From NCBI RefSeq assembly GCF_000011905.1, contig NC_002936.3:1116001-1180000 (forward strand): DNA of 64,000 nucleotides. The letters are read 5' to 3'. This DNA is from Dehalococcoides mccartyi 195 (GTDB lineage Bacteria > Chloroflexota > Dehalococcoidia > Dehalococcoidales > Dehalococcoidaceae). Positions 53,501-61,282 of the stretch are shown here, piece after piece (within the stretch, counting starts at the first letter, position 1; each line of letters starts with the position of its first letter). The translations under genes were made by a program, and so were the position numbers. The notes under the pieces are model-generated. The model did no database searches. It was not told where the DNA came from and saw nothing but the letters and a program-made list of their open reading frames with translations.

Positions 53501-54059
53501 CGCCCCGGCGGGAATATGTACCCGGTATTTCCACAATATTTTCCTGGCGGTAGCCCAGCTGCTGAAAACGGCGTATCAGATCCTGGGGTTCGGTTTCCAA
53601 ACCAGTCCAGACCTGCAAAAATGACTGCTTGAATATTTCCGGTGATACATAACGCTGAAGAAGAGCCGGCACGGCACTGACTATTATCTGGGCGTCTTGG
53701 CTGCGGATAAACCCGCCCAAAATACCTGCCAGACGCATCTTTTCCAGTGAGGTATTGCGGTCAGAAACAGCCCGCTGGTACGGCAGCAAACTTGGGTCAG
53801 GCAAAAACCCCGGCTCTTCCCCGGTATAAGCAGCTATCTGCACCAGCAATTCCCTGGCCCGCTCCGGCTGTGAGGTAATAATAAGCATGGGGCATTTGAG
53901 TTTACGGTATACAGCTGCCAGACTGAAACCCCGCCCCGCATCCAAAACAGAAATATCAGCCTCACCTTTGTCCAGAGCTTCAAACAAGCTGTTAAATGAC
54001 GGGCTTTGGTCTATAAGGGGCAGCAAACCGCTAAGATTCAATATCTTCTCCAAACACAT
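50595..54059 (-). CDS. mfd: Transcription-repair coupling factor
   Basis: Removes stalled RNA polymerase and recruits UvrA. 1154 residues, full length. UvrB-like N-terminal part (GRGFSLAAVYRKLKCPMLII), the RNA-polymerase-interaction domain (GEFVVHIDHGVALFSGV), then RecG-like helicase motifs: Walker A GDVGYGKTEVA, DEEQRFGVAHKE, LSATPIPRTL, TTIIESGVDVPNANT, QLRGRVGRS, and C-terminal domain ending LEEVVWRLG. Complements uvrC at the start of the window. A hairpin sits just before its start codon. Confidence 0.98.
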   Translation of the reverse strand: MCLEKILNLSGLLPLIDQSPSFNSLFEALDKGEADISVLDAGRGFSLAAVYRKLKCPMLIITSQPERARELLVQIAAYTGEEPGFLPDPSLLPYQRAVSDRNTSLEKMRLAGILGGFIRSQDAQIIVSAVPALLQRYVSPEIFKQSFLQVWTGLETEPQDLIRRFQQLGYRQENIVEIPGTYSRRGGILDIFPYTEDNPVRLEFFGNTLESLRVFDPQSQRSGKSLNELTISPASELFHLGQLPVKELNARLEALLTDNLNPEFSRTLSADIARLKEGLKPEYPDFFAPLFNTSSIFDYLPADALVVLDEPASIEQAASHLDKEAEELRSDRLSQGELPSVYPRPYFSWEEISAKLKTKKRLIMASFGRESEALKLDFASQDNYVGRLSALYEKLGELKGHTGRVVIISHQAARLAELLKEHGISASVQTDILNPPPPSSLSLVQGILGGGWNLSGNVHILTDAELFGFVKERRLPSKRPSARKGVVLDIKPGEFVVHIDHGVALFSGVSHLNRDGMDKEYLILNYAGGDKLYVPTDQMDRVNRFIGSGDEPPSLHRLGTQEWQRAKEKASESAEETARELLDIYAKRKMASGYPFSTDTVWQQEMEASFPYLETPDQLKALYDIKADMENPRPMDRLILGDVGYGKTEVAIRAAFKAVMDGKQVAVLVPTTVLAQQHYTTFRERLATFPVKIEVLSRFCSPSEQKTTVENLERGEVDICIGTHRLIQADITFKDLGLVIIDEEQRFGVAHKEFFKKLRAQVDVLTLSATPIPRTLHMSLVGVRDMSIIETPPGERLPIKTVVAAFDERLIREAILREMERNGQVFFVNNRVMGINLLAERIQQLVPEARIGIAHGQMAEEKLAAVMADFVRHELDVLVCTTIIESGVDVPNANTLIINRADRFGLTQLYQLRGRVGRSSQLAYAYFLYEKDKRLTSDAEKRLKTIYEAAELGAGYGIAMKDLEIRGAGTLLGVKQSGYINSVGFNLYTQMLSEAVAGLKAKGSGLSKEEIRIQNMPAPKLDLPLDAFIPEYYIQDLDLRLSIYQQLSAITNLAGVLEKEKELADRFGQIPPELENLLYSLRLRLLAKKAHVDTIVTEGSQIVVRMLGGLIINKTLLEPLRAGVLVGRNQVSVQYKKLGDSWKEVLEEVVWRLG

Positions 54060-54062
54060 TTA

Positions 54063-54087
54063 GGGGCTTGCCGTAAAAGGCAGCCCC
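54063..54087 (-). promoter_or_regulatory. Hairpin immediately before the mfd start codon
   Basis: GGGGC (54063-54067) pairs with GCCCC (54083-54087) and TGCC (54069-54072) with GGCA (54079-54082), with a single-base bulge. In the minus-strand message it ends three bases before the ATG at 54059, occupying the place of a ribosome site. Confidence 0.4.
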
Positions 54088-54154
54088 ATTTGAAAATTGT
54101 ATCATCGGGAAGAGCCTTCCCTCAAGTCTGGCGGCAACTTATACGGGGGAATTC

Positions 54155-54183
54155 TTGTTCTGGCTTAACTTGCTTGCTATAAT
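54155..54183 (+). promoter_or_regulatory. Promoter of proB
   Basis: TTGTTC (54155-54160), 17-bp spacer, TATAAT (54178-54183). The ATG at 54193 is 10 bases after the -10 box with no ribosome site, so a leaderless message is likely. Confidence 0.65.
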
Positions 54184-54192
54184 GACTTATTT

Positions 54193-55314
54193 ATGAACGG
54201 AAATTGTTACAAACGGATTGTAATAAAGCTGGGGACAAGCCTGCTGACCGGAGGCACAGGCAAGCTTGACCATGAGCGCATGGCGGATTTATGCCGCCAG
54301 ATAGCTGACCTGACCCGTTTGGGTACGGAGGTAATTATTGTTTCCTCCGGGGCGATTGCCGCCGGACGGGCTAAAATGGGTCTCCGGCATATCCCGAAAG
54401 ATGTGCCTTTCAAGCAGGTGCTGGCGGCTATAGGCCAGAGCCAGCTTATGAATTATTATGACCAGCTGTTCAGCCCCCACGGGCTGACTGTTGCCCAGGG
54501 TCTGCTGACCAAGAGTGATTTGTCTGACCGTTCCGGTTACTTAAACGCCAGAAATACCCTGCTGGCTTTGATGGAGCTGGGAGTTATAACTATTGTCAAT
54601 GAAAATGACGTGGTGGCGGTAGATGAAATCCAGCAGGCCAAATTCGGGGACAATGACAACCTGTCTGCCATGGTAGCCAACCTGATAGAGGCTGATTTGC
54701 TGCTGATACTGACTAATATCCGCGGGCTTTATACAGCTGACCCCACCCTCCACCCGGATGCCCGGCTGATAACCGAAGTTAAAGAGATTACCGAAGAGCT
54801 GGAGAAACTGGCTGCCGGCAGTTCCAACAAGCTGGGTACCGGCGGCATGGTTACCAAGCTGGAAGCCGCCAGGCTGGCAACATCTTCAGGGGTAAATGTC
54901 ATCATAGCAGACGGGCATATACCTGATATTATCCTTAAACTGGCCAGCGGGGAAACCGAAGGTACCCGCTTTATGCCTTCACTCCACAAACCGGACAGCC
55001 GCCAGCGCTGGATGATGAGCGGGCTTTGCACCCGCGGCAATATCTGCATAGATGACGGGGCGGTCAAAGCTATACGGGAAAACCAGAAAAGCCTGCTTGC
55101 CGCCGGGGTACAACAATCCGAGGGCAAATTCGGGCGGGGGGATATTGTAAAACTGAGCGACAGCCGCGGCAAACGGCTGGGCTATGGCATAACCAATTAT
55201 TCTTCAGATGATGTTTCAAAGATAAAAGGGCTGCATACAGACGAAATAAACACAGTTCTGGCAGGCAATCAGGGCCCGGAAATAATTCACCGCAATAACC
55301 TGGTGGTAATTTAA
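54193..55314 (+). CDS. proB: Glutamate 5-kinase
   Basis: First step of proline synthesis. 373 residues: N-terminal amino-acid-kinase domain ([61 protein letters not shown]) and C-terminal PUA domain ([20 protein letters not shown]). The partner proA is separate, about 3.8 kb further on. Two small related genes follow on the same strand. Confidence 0.97.
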   Translation: MNGNCYKRIVIKLGTSLLTGGTGKLDHERMADLCRQIADLTRLGTEVIIVSSGAIAAGRAKMGLRHIPKDVPFKQVLAAIGQSQLMNYYDQLFSPHGLTVAQGLLTKSDLSDRSGYLNARNTLLALMELGVITIVNENDVVAVDEIQQAKFGDNDNLSAMVANLIEADLLLILTNIRGLYTADPTLHPDARLITEVKEITEELEKLAAGSSNKLGTGGMVTKLEAARLATSSGVNVIIADGHIPDIILKLASGETEGTRFMPSLHKPDSRQRWMMSGLCTRGNICIDDGAVKAIRENQKSLLAAGVQQSEGKFGRGDIVKLSDSRGKRLGYGITNYSSDDVSKIKGLHTDEINTVLAGNQGPEIIHRNNLVVI

Positions 55315-55326
55315 CGGAGGTAGGTC

Positions 55327-55593
55327 ATGGCACTGGGCAGTATATACCTGGGAGACCAACTGATAGGGGAGGTAGAGTACACCCTTCAGGATAGTTCTGA
55401 TTCCCGCTGGTGGGGCGAACTGGTCTTCACCGAATACCACAAGGTAGCTGACGGCGGCGGTTATTCCATCCGCACCGAAGACGGAAAACAAGGGCGTTGT
55501 ACCCTTAAAAAGAAACTGAACAAAGCCGTTTACGGTATGCCTTCACGCCATTTTTATCTCTTTCAGGGTATGAGCCCGCTTAAAACCCCATGA
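55327..55593 (+). CDS. Small WWGE-motif protein, first of a related pair
   Basis: An 88-residue protein I do not recognise, but clearly similar in pattern to the next gene: GSIYLGDQLIGEVEY strand, then RWWGEL, a spacer, and YSIRTEDGKQGRC. Likely a small beta-sandwich or barrel, cytosolic, no signal peptide. It starts 12 bp after proB (GGAGG ribosome site) and its stop overlaps the next gene by 4 bp. Confidence 0.72.
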   Translation: MALGSIYLGDQLIGEVEYTLQDSSDSRWWGELVFTEYHKVADGGGYSIRTEDGKQGRCTLKKKLNKAVYGMPSRHFYLFQGMSPLKTP

Positions 55594-55916
55594 GTATCAA
55601 ATATACAAACGGCTCAGGGCATATTTACCTGAAGGATGTGGACAAACCGCTGGCGGATGTCCAGTATAACCTGATGGAAACCAACTCCAGCCAATATACA
55701 TCTGCCAAGTGGTGGGGAGAAATAACATCCTCAAAAGAGCTGAAACCCTCTGAATACATTTTTGAAACGGAAGACGGGCGCAGGGGCAGTGTGGTTATCA
55801 GCCTTATTACCCCGCCGGGACGTAAACTTCAGAAGTACCGTTATCTGGTAAACGGCAGGGGTACGCTGGGAAACCTGTACAGCAAATACGGACAAAAAAA
55901 GCCCGGCACGCTTTAA
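55590..55916 (+). CDS. Small WWGE-motif protein, second of a related pair
   Basis: A 108-residue relative of the preceding gene: GHIYLKDVDKPLADVQYNL, KWWGEITS, then YIFETEDGRRGSVVI, with an added basic C-terminal tail (YRYLVNGRGTLGNLYSKYG). The shared order IYL-D...V-Y, (R/K)WWGE, (Y)-x-(I/F)-x-TEDG-x-x-G shows ancient tandem duplication. Start ATG overlaps the previous stop (ATGA). The terminator at 55896-55933 overlaps its last codons. Confidence 0.72.
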   Translation: MSIKYTNGSGHIYLKDVDKPLADVQYNLMETNSSQYTSAKWWGEITSSKELKPSEYIFETEDGRRGSVVISLITPPGRKLQKYRYLVNGRGTLGNLYSKYGQKKPGTL

Positions 55917-55933
55917 AGGGCACCGGGCTTTTT
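55896..55933. terminator. Bidirectional terminator after the WWGE pair
   Basis: AAAAAGCCCGG (55896-55906) pairs with CCGGGCTTTTT (55923-55933). It overlaps the end of the upstream gene and serves the convergent protease gene as well. Confidence 0.88.
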
Positions 55934-55953
55934 AGTAAGCTGCTATTTATAAA

Positions 55954-57138
55954 CTAAATGTAATATGAAGATAACGGGCGTTCATCCAGGGTTATGGTGA
56001 TAGTCCGCTCAATGCCGTTACGCTTAGTTTCAAGCACCACTGTATCTCCGGCATTCATCCTCCAGAGAAAGCGCAGCAGGTCTGAGAAAGATGTTACAGC
56101 CTGTCCGTTAAACTGGTAAATAACATCTCCATCCCTTAAACCGGCCAGGGCGGCTACACTGCCGGACTCAACATCCAGCACCTCAACCCCGGTTGAGGCT
56201 TCAGCACCGGGGAAGCCGGATATATCATCATAATAGTCGTCAATATCTATACCCAAATAGGGTTGACTGTAACTGCCGTCTGCCACCAGGCTTTCATAAA
56301 TATGCCTGGCAGTAGCCACACTTATTGCAAAGCCCATATTCTGGGCATCCAGAATACCGGCACTGTTTATCCCTATGATTTGCCCCTGAAGGTTTATCAT
56401 AGGGCCGCCGGAGTTACCCGGGTTTATAGCCGCATCTGTCTGGATTACATCAAAATAAGGCGTTTCATCTATGAAAAACCAGTTTTCCAGATTGCTAACA
56501 ATACCAGCGGTTACCGTCATACCCCCATCAAGGGGAGATATGCTCAAGGGATAACCCAAAGCCACTACCGCATCACCCACTTTAAGGTTAGCGGGGTCAC
56601 CGAAAGATGCCGCCTGCAGGCCTTCTGCATCTATTTTAACTACGGCTACATCCATAAAATCATCAGTCCAGAAATCATCGGCATCGTAAATCTGCTTATT
56701 GGGCAGAACTACGGTAACGTGAGTGGCATTTTCCACCACATGGCGGTTGGTAAGTATATAGCCGCGGCTGTCCATGATAGTCCCCGAACCGGAAACAGTA
56801 CCTCTTTCACCGGTAGACGGGTCATAATAATCTACTTCTATATACACCACCGAAGCCATTACCGAAGCAATGGCATCCACCTGAGCTGTAGAAAGTTTCA
56901 ACAGTTCGTCAATTTGCCCATCCAGAGTAGCCAAATGGCCATCTACAGCAGTCAGCTGGCTTTTAAGGGAACTTATATCAGTCCCGGCCTGACTAAGCTG
57001 GCTTTGCAAAGACGAAATTTGCCCCTGAGCTGTCTCAAGCTGGTCTTTCTGGTCAAGCAGAAGCACCGTGTTAAACGCACTTACCCCTACCAGTACCAGG
57101 CTGAGTAATACTCCTATCCATTTCTGGGCGGTCGTCAT
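55954..57138 (-). CDS. HtrA/DegP-like membrane serine protease with PDZ domain
   Basis: A 394-residue envelope protease. One N-terminal span (residues about 8-28), a coiled-coil region (about 30-85) of Q/S/L repeats, then a trypsin-like domain with catalytic triad H133 (LTNRHVVENA), D163 (DDFMDVAVV) and S243 (NPGNSGGPM). A PDZ domain follows at about 290-385 (GVEVLDVESGSVAALAGLRDGDVIY). Degrades or refolds damaged exported proteins in the family. A related gene lies directly upstream. AGGAGG ribosome site. Confidence 0.95.
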   Translation of the reverse strand: MTTAQKWIGVLLSLVLVGVSAFNTVLLLDQKDQLETAQGQISSLQSQLSQAGTDISSLKSQLTAVDGHLATLDGQIDELLKLSTAQVDAIASVMASVVYIEVDYYDPSTGERGTVSGSGTIMDSRGYILTNRHVVENATHVTVVLPNKQIYDADDFWTDDFMDVAVVKIDAEGLQAASFGDPANLKVGDAVVALGYPLSISPLDGGMTVTAGIVSNLENWFFIDETPYFDVIQTDAAINPGNSGGPMINLQGQIIGINSAGILDAQNMGFAISVATARHIYESLVADGSYSQPYLGIDIDDYYDDISGFPGAEASTGVEVLDVESGSVAALAGLRDGDVIYQFNGQAVTSFSDLLRFLWRMNAGDTVVLETKRNGIERTITITLDERPLSSYYI

Positions 57139-57220
57139 ACCTCATCCTCCTTTAGATTATGCACATCTTATAATACCCTTTTGGGGTATATTTAGGAAAG
57201 GGATGCACAGCCATATTTTT

Positions 57221-58069
57221 TTAGCCCGGCAGATACAAGGCAAGAAAACTTAGAATATCATCTACCGGTATAACCAGATTTATATCTTCTATATCCTCGC
57301 CATAAGGTACTATCCCGGCAGAGGGTATACCTATCATAAGCCCAGCCATATTCACCATGCAACCGCCCGAATTGCCGGGGTTTATGGCCGCATCTGTCTG
57401 CACGTACAGATAACCTTCATAGGTGCGCATAGCCGAAACAATGCCCTTGGTGAAAGTAGCCGGCCCGGCCAGGTCAGTCCCCAGAGGAAACCCGGCTGCC
57501 ACCACATCCATGCCCACTTTTATATCTGCCATGGTTGCCAGAGTAACGGCAGGAAATTCCTGCCCGCCGGTGGCACTCATCCGCAGCAAAGCTATATCCC
57601 GACCCACGTCACTGCCTACCACACTGGCTGAGTATATAGCCCCTTCCATCAGGGTTACCCTGATAGTAGTTGCCCCTTCAATAACATGGTAATTGGTCAG
57701 TATAAAGCCCCGCTTATCAATAATAGTGCCGGAACCGGAAGCACTGAAATTGCGCCCGCTCACGTCTACCCGCACTATTGAGGGTTCAATCAGGCTGACC
57801 ACGTCAGCAACAGCACATACATGGCAGGTCAGGTCTGTATTTATCTGCTGAAGCTGGCTTTGCAGGTCAGAAAAATCCTGCTGCAGGCTGGAAATATCTC
57901 CGCCCAGGCTGTTTAGTGAAGCCAGGCTCTGGGTCAAAGAATTTATTTGGGTTTCAGCCTGGCTAAGCTGGTCGGATTTTTGAAAAAGCATCAGGGTATT
58001 AAACCCGGTAACCACCACCAGAAGGGCAATAACTGACATACTTACCCAGCGAAATCTGGCACTTTCCAC
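57221..58069 (-). CDS. Trypsin-like membrane protease, HtrA-related, without PDZ
   Basis: A 282-residue paralogue of the next gene: one N-terminal span (about 10-29), coiled coil (about 33-80), a C82-x2-C85 pair that is absent from the sister protein, and a protease domain with H128 (LTNYHVIEGA), D158 (GRDIALLRM) and S234 (NPGNSGGCM). It stops after the protease domain, so there is no PDZ; it may be regulated differently or act on small peptides. Same strand as the sister gene, 83 bp apart. Confidence 0.92.
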   Translation of the reverse strand: MESARFRWVSMSVIALLVVVTGFNTLMLFQKSDQLSQAETQINSLTQSLASLNSLGGDISSLQQDFSDLQSQLQQINTDLTCHVCAVADVVSLIEPSIVRVDVSGRNFSASGSGTIIDKRGFILTNYHVIEGATTIRVTLMEGAIYSASVVGSDVGRDIALLRMSATGGQEFPAVTLATMADIKVGMDVVAAGFPLGTDLAGPATFTKGIVSAMRTYEGYLYVQTDAAINPGNSGGCMVNMAGLMIGIPSAGIVPYGEDIEDINLVIPVDDILSFLALYLPG

Positions 58070-58195
58070 AGCGGCCTCCGTTAGTATAAATTCAAACCGG
58101 ATACTCTATAATAACTCTTTCAAATGCCGAAATGTTAAAACGCCGGAAAATAATTTCCCGGCAGTACTCAAAACTTACTCTCTGGAAATAAAACA

Positions 58196-58216
58196 GGGGG
58201 CTGTTCTTCAGCCCCC
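58196..58216 (-). terminator. Terminator of the MerR gene
   Basis: GGGGGCTG (58196-58203) and CAGCCCCC (58209-58216) form an 8-bp stem. On the minus strand it is followed by TGTTTTATTT. Confidence 0.75.
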
Positions 58217-58248
58217 ACCCCCCCGCTCCTGCGGTATTTTGCAGATTG

Positions 58249-59001
58249 TCACACTGACTTTTTAAAATACACCTCGACTGCATCTGCAATAAAAGCGGCC
58301 AGTCCGGGATGGATTTTGTCAAAAAAGGCCCTGAACTCAGGGTCATCCCGGTAACCTCTGGCCAGGCCAAGCAAGCCTTCGTCAGTATACCGGGCAAAGT
58401 TTTCAAGCCATTTCCGCCATTTGGATATCAGCTCCTGAGCGATAGGCTGGGCAGGGCCACCCGGTATATTCTCAGCCAGTTCTTCAAATATAGACTGCCC
58501 CTGTGCCTGAAGCTCTGCCATTTTGGTTTTACCCATTTTTACCACCATCTCTTCGGAACGCTGCACTGTCTCTTCGCCATAACGGCGGCGGGCTTCACGG
58601 CGGTAATAATCAATCTTCTCCTGGGGCAGACCCTGATAATATTCGTTTATTTCCATTTCTATTTTCCCTTCCAGACTGGATATAGTTTTCTGAATTGTAT
58701 TTTGCAAATCTAAGAGCTGTTTTTCCCTGTCCTTTAGCAGGCGGTTCTGGCGGCGCAGGTTTTCAAGCAGGCTGACAGCCGGGTCATCAACCAGCTTTTT
58801 TACCTCTTCCAGTGAAAACCCCAGCTCACGGTAAAAGAGTATCTGCTGAAGGCGCAAAGCCTCATCCCGGCCATACTGCCTGTATCCGGCAGCAGTATAA
58901 CTGCGGGGTTTCAGCAGTCCGTGCACATCGTAAAAGCGCAGAGTGCGTATACTCACTCCGGCCATTTTGGCAAGTTCGCCCACTGTCAGCAGTTTTTCCA
59001 T
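58249..59001 (-). CDS. MerR-family regulator with TipAS-type C-terminal domain
   Basis: A 250-residue regulator. N-terminal MerR DNA-binding domain: LTVGELAKMAGVSIRTLRFYD, HGLLKPRSYTAAGYRQY, then a long dimerisation helix (SLLENLRRQNRLLKDREKQLL). The C-terminal part (about 115-250) fits the TipAS antibiotic-binding type: Y-Q-GLPQEKIDYYRREARRRYG and a later LARGYRDDPEFRAFFDKIHPGLAAF. Such proteins bind drugs or peptides covalently and activate transcription. A longer frame opens at 59019, but the ATG at 59001 lies directly at the predicted transcription start. Confidence 0.9.
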   Translation of the reverse strand: MEKLLTVGELAKMAGVSIRTLRFYDVHGLLKPRSYTAAGYRQYGRDEALRLQQILFYRELGFSLEEVKKLVDDPAVSLLENLRRQNRLLKDREKQLLDLQNTIQKTISSLEGKIEMEINEYYQGLPQEKIDYYRREARRRYGEETVQRSEEMVVKMGKTKMAELQAQGQSIFEELAENIPGGPAQPIAQELISKWRKWLENFARYTDEGLLGLARGYRDDPEFRAFFDKIHPGLAAFIADAVEVYFKKSV

Positions 59002-59007
59002 AACCCT

Positions 59008-59038
59008 ATCATAAAGCATTACCTAAGGTAACGGTCAA
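59008..59038 (-). promoter_or_regulatory. MerR-type promoter with 19-bp spacer
   Basis: On the minus strand: TTGACC (59033-59038), a 19-bp spacer containing the near-palindrome TTACCT-T-AGGTAA, and TATGAT (59008-59013). A 19-bp spacer is the hallmark of promoters that MerR proteins activate by twisting the DNA. Transcription would start at about 59001, the A of the ATG. Confidence 0.8.
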
Positions 59039-59124
59039 GAGCCAAGGCTAGTCTAACTTTAACCTTGCCATTTTCCGGCCCAGAGTTTAATATTTGTGTA
59101 TCACCGCGGCTTAGAGGAGAGACA

Positions 59125-60399
59125 ATGGAAAAAGCACTGCTGGAAATAGAAGAAAAAGCCCGTCTGGCCAAAGCCGCTTCCCGCCCTTTAAGCTATGCTT
59201 CATCCGCCCAAAAAGATGCCGCCCTTAAAAATATTGCCGCCTGCCTGCTTAATAACGCCCCGGCCATACTGGAAGCTAATTTGAAAGACCAGACCGAAGC
59301 TAAAGCGGCGGGTATGACTGCTGCCATGCTGGACCGCCTGATTATTACCCAGAGCCGGCTGGAAGGGATTGCCAAAGATACGCTGGCTATTGCCGCCCTG
59401 CCTGACCCGGTGGGTGAAATATTTGATATGAACACTATGCCTAACGGACTGGTGATAGGTAAAAAAAGAGTGCCGCTGGGTGTTATTGCGGCTATTTATG
59501 AAAGCCGCCCCAATGTCACGGTGGATATTGCCGCTTTGTGCCTGAAAGCCGGGAATGCGGTTATCCTGCGCGGCGGCAAGGAAACTATCCACTCAAACAC
59601 CATTCTGGCAAGGCTGATACGCCAGGCGGTTGAAGAGGCAGGCCTGCCCCAAGAAGCTGTCCAGTTTATAGAAAATACTGAGCATAGTCTGGTAAACCAC
59701 CTGCTCAAACTTTCAGACCAGATAGATTTGGTCATACCCAGAGGCGGCGCCGGGCTGATTAGTTATGTTAAACAAAACTCGTTTATACCGGTGGTTGCCG
59801 GCGGCATAGGGGTAGTCCACATATACGTGGATGCAGATGCCAATATAGCTGATGCGGTAAACATAGCTTACAATTCCAAAGTACAGCGCCCCACTGTCTG
59901 CAACGCCATGGATACCCTGCTGGTACACAAAGATATAGCCGCCGCTTTCCTGCCGGTGGTTGCCGCCGAATGGAGCAAAGCCGGAGTGGAAATACGGGCA
60001 GATAAAACGGCTATGGAAATACTGGAAAATGCCTCCAGCTGCAAGTTGATACCCGCCGCCGCAGATGACTGGGGCAAGGAATTTCTGGCACTGGTTGCCG
60101 CCGTAAAGGTAGTAGACAGCTTGGACGAAGCTCTTTCGCATATTGCCAGATACGGCTCAGGGCATACCGAAAGCATAGTCACCCAGAACTATACCTCTTC
60201 CCAGCGTTTTCTGAACGAAGTGGATGCGGCTGCCGTTATGGTAAATGCCTCCACCCGTTTTACAGACGGTTCGCAGTTCGGGCTGGGAGCGGAACTGGGC
60301 ATAAGCACCCAGAAGATGCACGCCCGCGGCCCCATGGGGCTTAAGGAGATAACCAGCTACAAATGGATAGTCTACGGGAACGGCCAGATACGGGGATAG
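59125..60399 (+). CDS. proA: Gamma-glutamyl phosphate reductase
   Basis: Second step of proline synthesis. 424 residues. ALDH-superfamily fold with KKRVPLGVIAAIYESRPNVT, AVILRGGKETIHSN, IPRGGAGLI, the catalytic Cys in RPTVCNAMDTLL, and NASTRFTDGSQFGLGAELGIST. AGAGGAGA precedes the ATG at 59125; the frame opens further up at 59065. Separate from proB; divergent from the merR gene. Confidence 0.97.
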   Translation: MEKALLEIEEKARLAKAASRPLSYASSAQKDAALKNIAACLLNNAPAILEANLKDQTEAKAAGMTAAMLDRLIITQSRLEGIAKDTLAIAALPDPVGEIFDMNTMPNGLVIGKKRVPLGVIAAIYESRPNVTVDIAALCLKAGNAVILRGGKETIHSNTILARLIRQAVEEAGLPQEAVQFIENTEHSLVNHLLKLSDQIDLVIPRGGAGLISYVKQNSFIPVVAGGIGVVHIYVDADANIADAVNIAYNSKVQRPTVCNAMDTLLVHKDIAAAFLPVVAAEWSKAGVEIRADKTAMEILENASSCKLIPAAADDWGKEFLALVAAVKVVDSLDEALSHIARYGSGHTESIVTQNYTSSQRFLNEVDAAAVMVNASTRFTDGSQFGLGAELGISTQKMHARGPMGLKEITSYKWIVYGNGQIRG

Positions 60400-60433
60400 C
60401 TTATTACGCTACTTCCGTAACTGAATATAATCT

Positions 60434-60458
60434 AAGGGGGCTTTAAAGCCCCCCTTTT
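60434..60458. terminator. Bidirectional terminator between proA and rph
   Basis: GGGGGCTTT (60436-60444) pairs with AAAGCCCCC (60445-60453), followed by TTTT and preceded by AA. Serves the two convergent genes. Confidence 0.85.
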
Positions 60459-60485
60459 AAATATCTGCTACACGGCTGACTAAAG

Positions 60486-61205
60486 CTACGGCCGGGTAAT
60501 ACTATTCTGAATATCAAAAAGCTGCCAGATACCGGCTTCGCCCAGTTTAAGTACCTGGTCAAGGGTATCACGGGAAAAAGTTTTGCCCTCAGCCGTACCC
60601 TGTATTTCCACAAACTCAGCCCGGTCATTCATAACCAGGTTAAAATCCACTTCGGCCTGAAAATCCTCATCGTAACAGGGGTCAAGCACAATATTGCCTT
60701 TGAAAATACTGACGCTGACCGCCGCCACCTGAGAAGTAAAGGGCATTTTGGAGAGAATACCCATATCTACCATCTTTTTAAATGCCAGATACAGGGCAAT
60801 ATAAGCACCGGTTATGGAAGCGGTGCGGGTACCGGCATCTGCCTGAATAACATCACAGTCTATAATAAAAGACCGCTCACCCAGAGCCGCTAAATCCACG
60901 CAGGAACGCAGGGAGCGGCCTATCAGACGCTGGATTTCCTGGCTCCGGCCGGATATTTTGCCGGCAGATGAATCTCTCTGGGTGCGGGTAACAGTAGAAC
61001 GGGGCAGCATGGAATATTCAGCCGTAACCCAGCCGGTACCGCTGTTACGCAGAAACTGAGGGACTTTATCTTCCATACTAACCGAGCAGATTACCCGGGT
61101 CTTGCCCTGCTCTATCAAAACCGAACCCTCGGCAAAGCTCTGGAAACCGGGAGTAATTGTTATCGGCCTTAGCTGGTTGAAGTTGCGGCCATCACCTCTT
61201 TGCAT
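60486..61205 (-). CDS. rph: Ribonuclease PH
   Basis: A phosphorolytic 3'-5' exoribonuclease that trims tRNA ends. 239 residues from ATG 61205 (GGAG 9 bases upstream); a longer frame opens at 61220. Signatures: RGDGRNFNQLRPITITPGF, SAGKISGRSQEIQRLIGRSLR, DCDVIQADAGTRTASITGA, and the closing FVEIQGTAEGKTFSRD. Last in a minus-strand run with the nudix and pncC genes. Confidence 0.96.
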   Translation of the reverse strand: MQRGDGRNFNQLRPITITPGFQSFAEGSVLIEQGKTRVICSVSMEDKVPQFLRNSGTGWVTAEYSMLPRSTVTRTQRDSSAGKISGRSQEIQRLIGRSLRSCVDLAALGERSFIIDCDVIQADAGTRTASITGAYIALYLAFKKMVDMGILSKMPFTSQVAAVSVSIFKGNIVLDPCYDEDFQAEVDFNLVMNDRAEFVEIQGTAEGKTFSRDTLDQVLKLGEAGIWQLFDIQNSITRP

Positions 61206-61282
61206 GAATACAGACTCCATTTCTAAACTAGTTTATACCCGCAAGTATAACACCCTGAAGTAAACGGGGACAACGCAGCCGT

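Noticed and set aside
56263-57108. Long plus-strand open frame opposite the PDZ protease
   Set aside because: It is antisense to a clear HtrA-family gene, has no ribosome site and an unlikely composition rich in His, Tyr and Ile.
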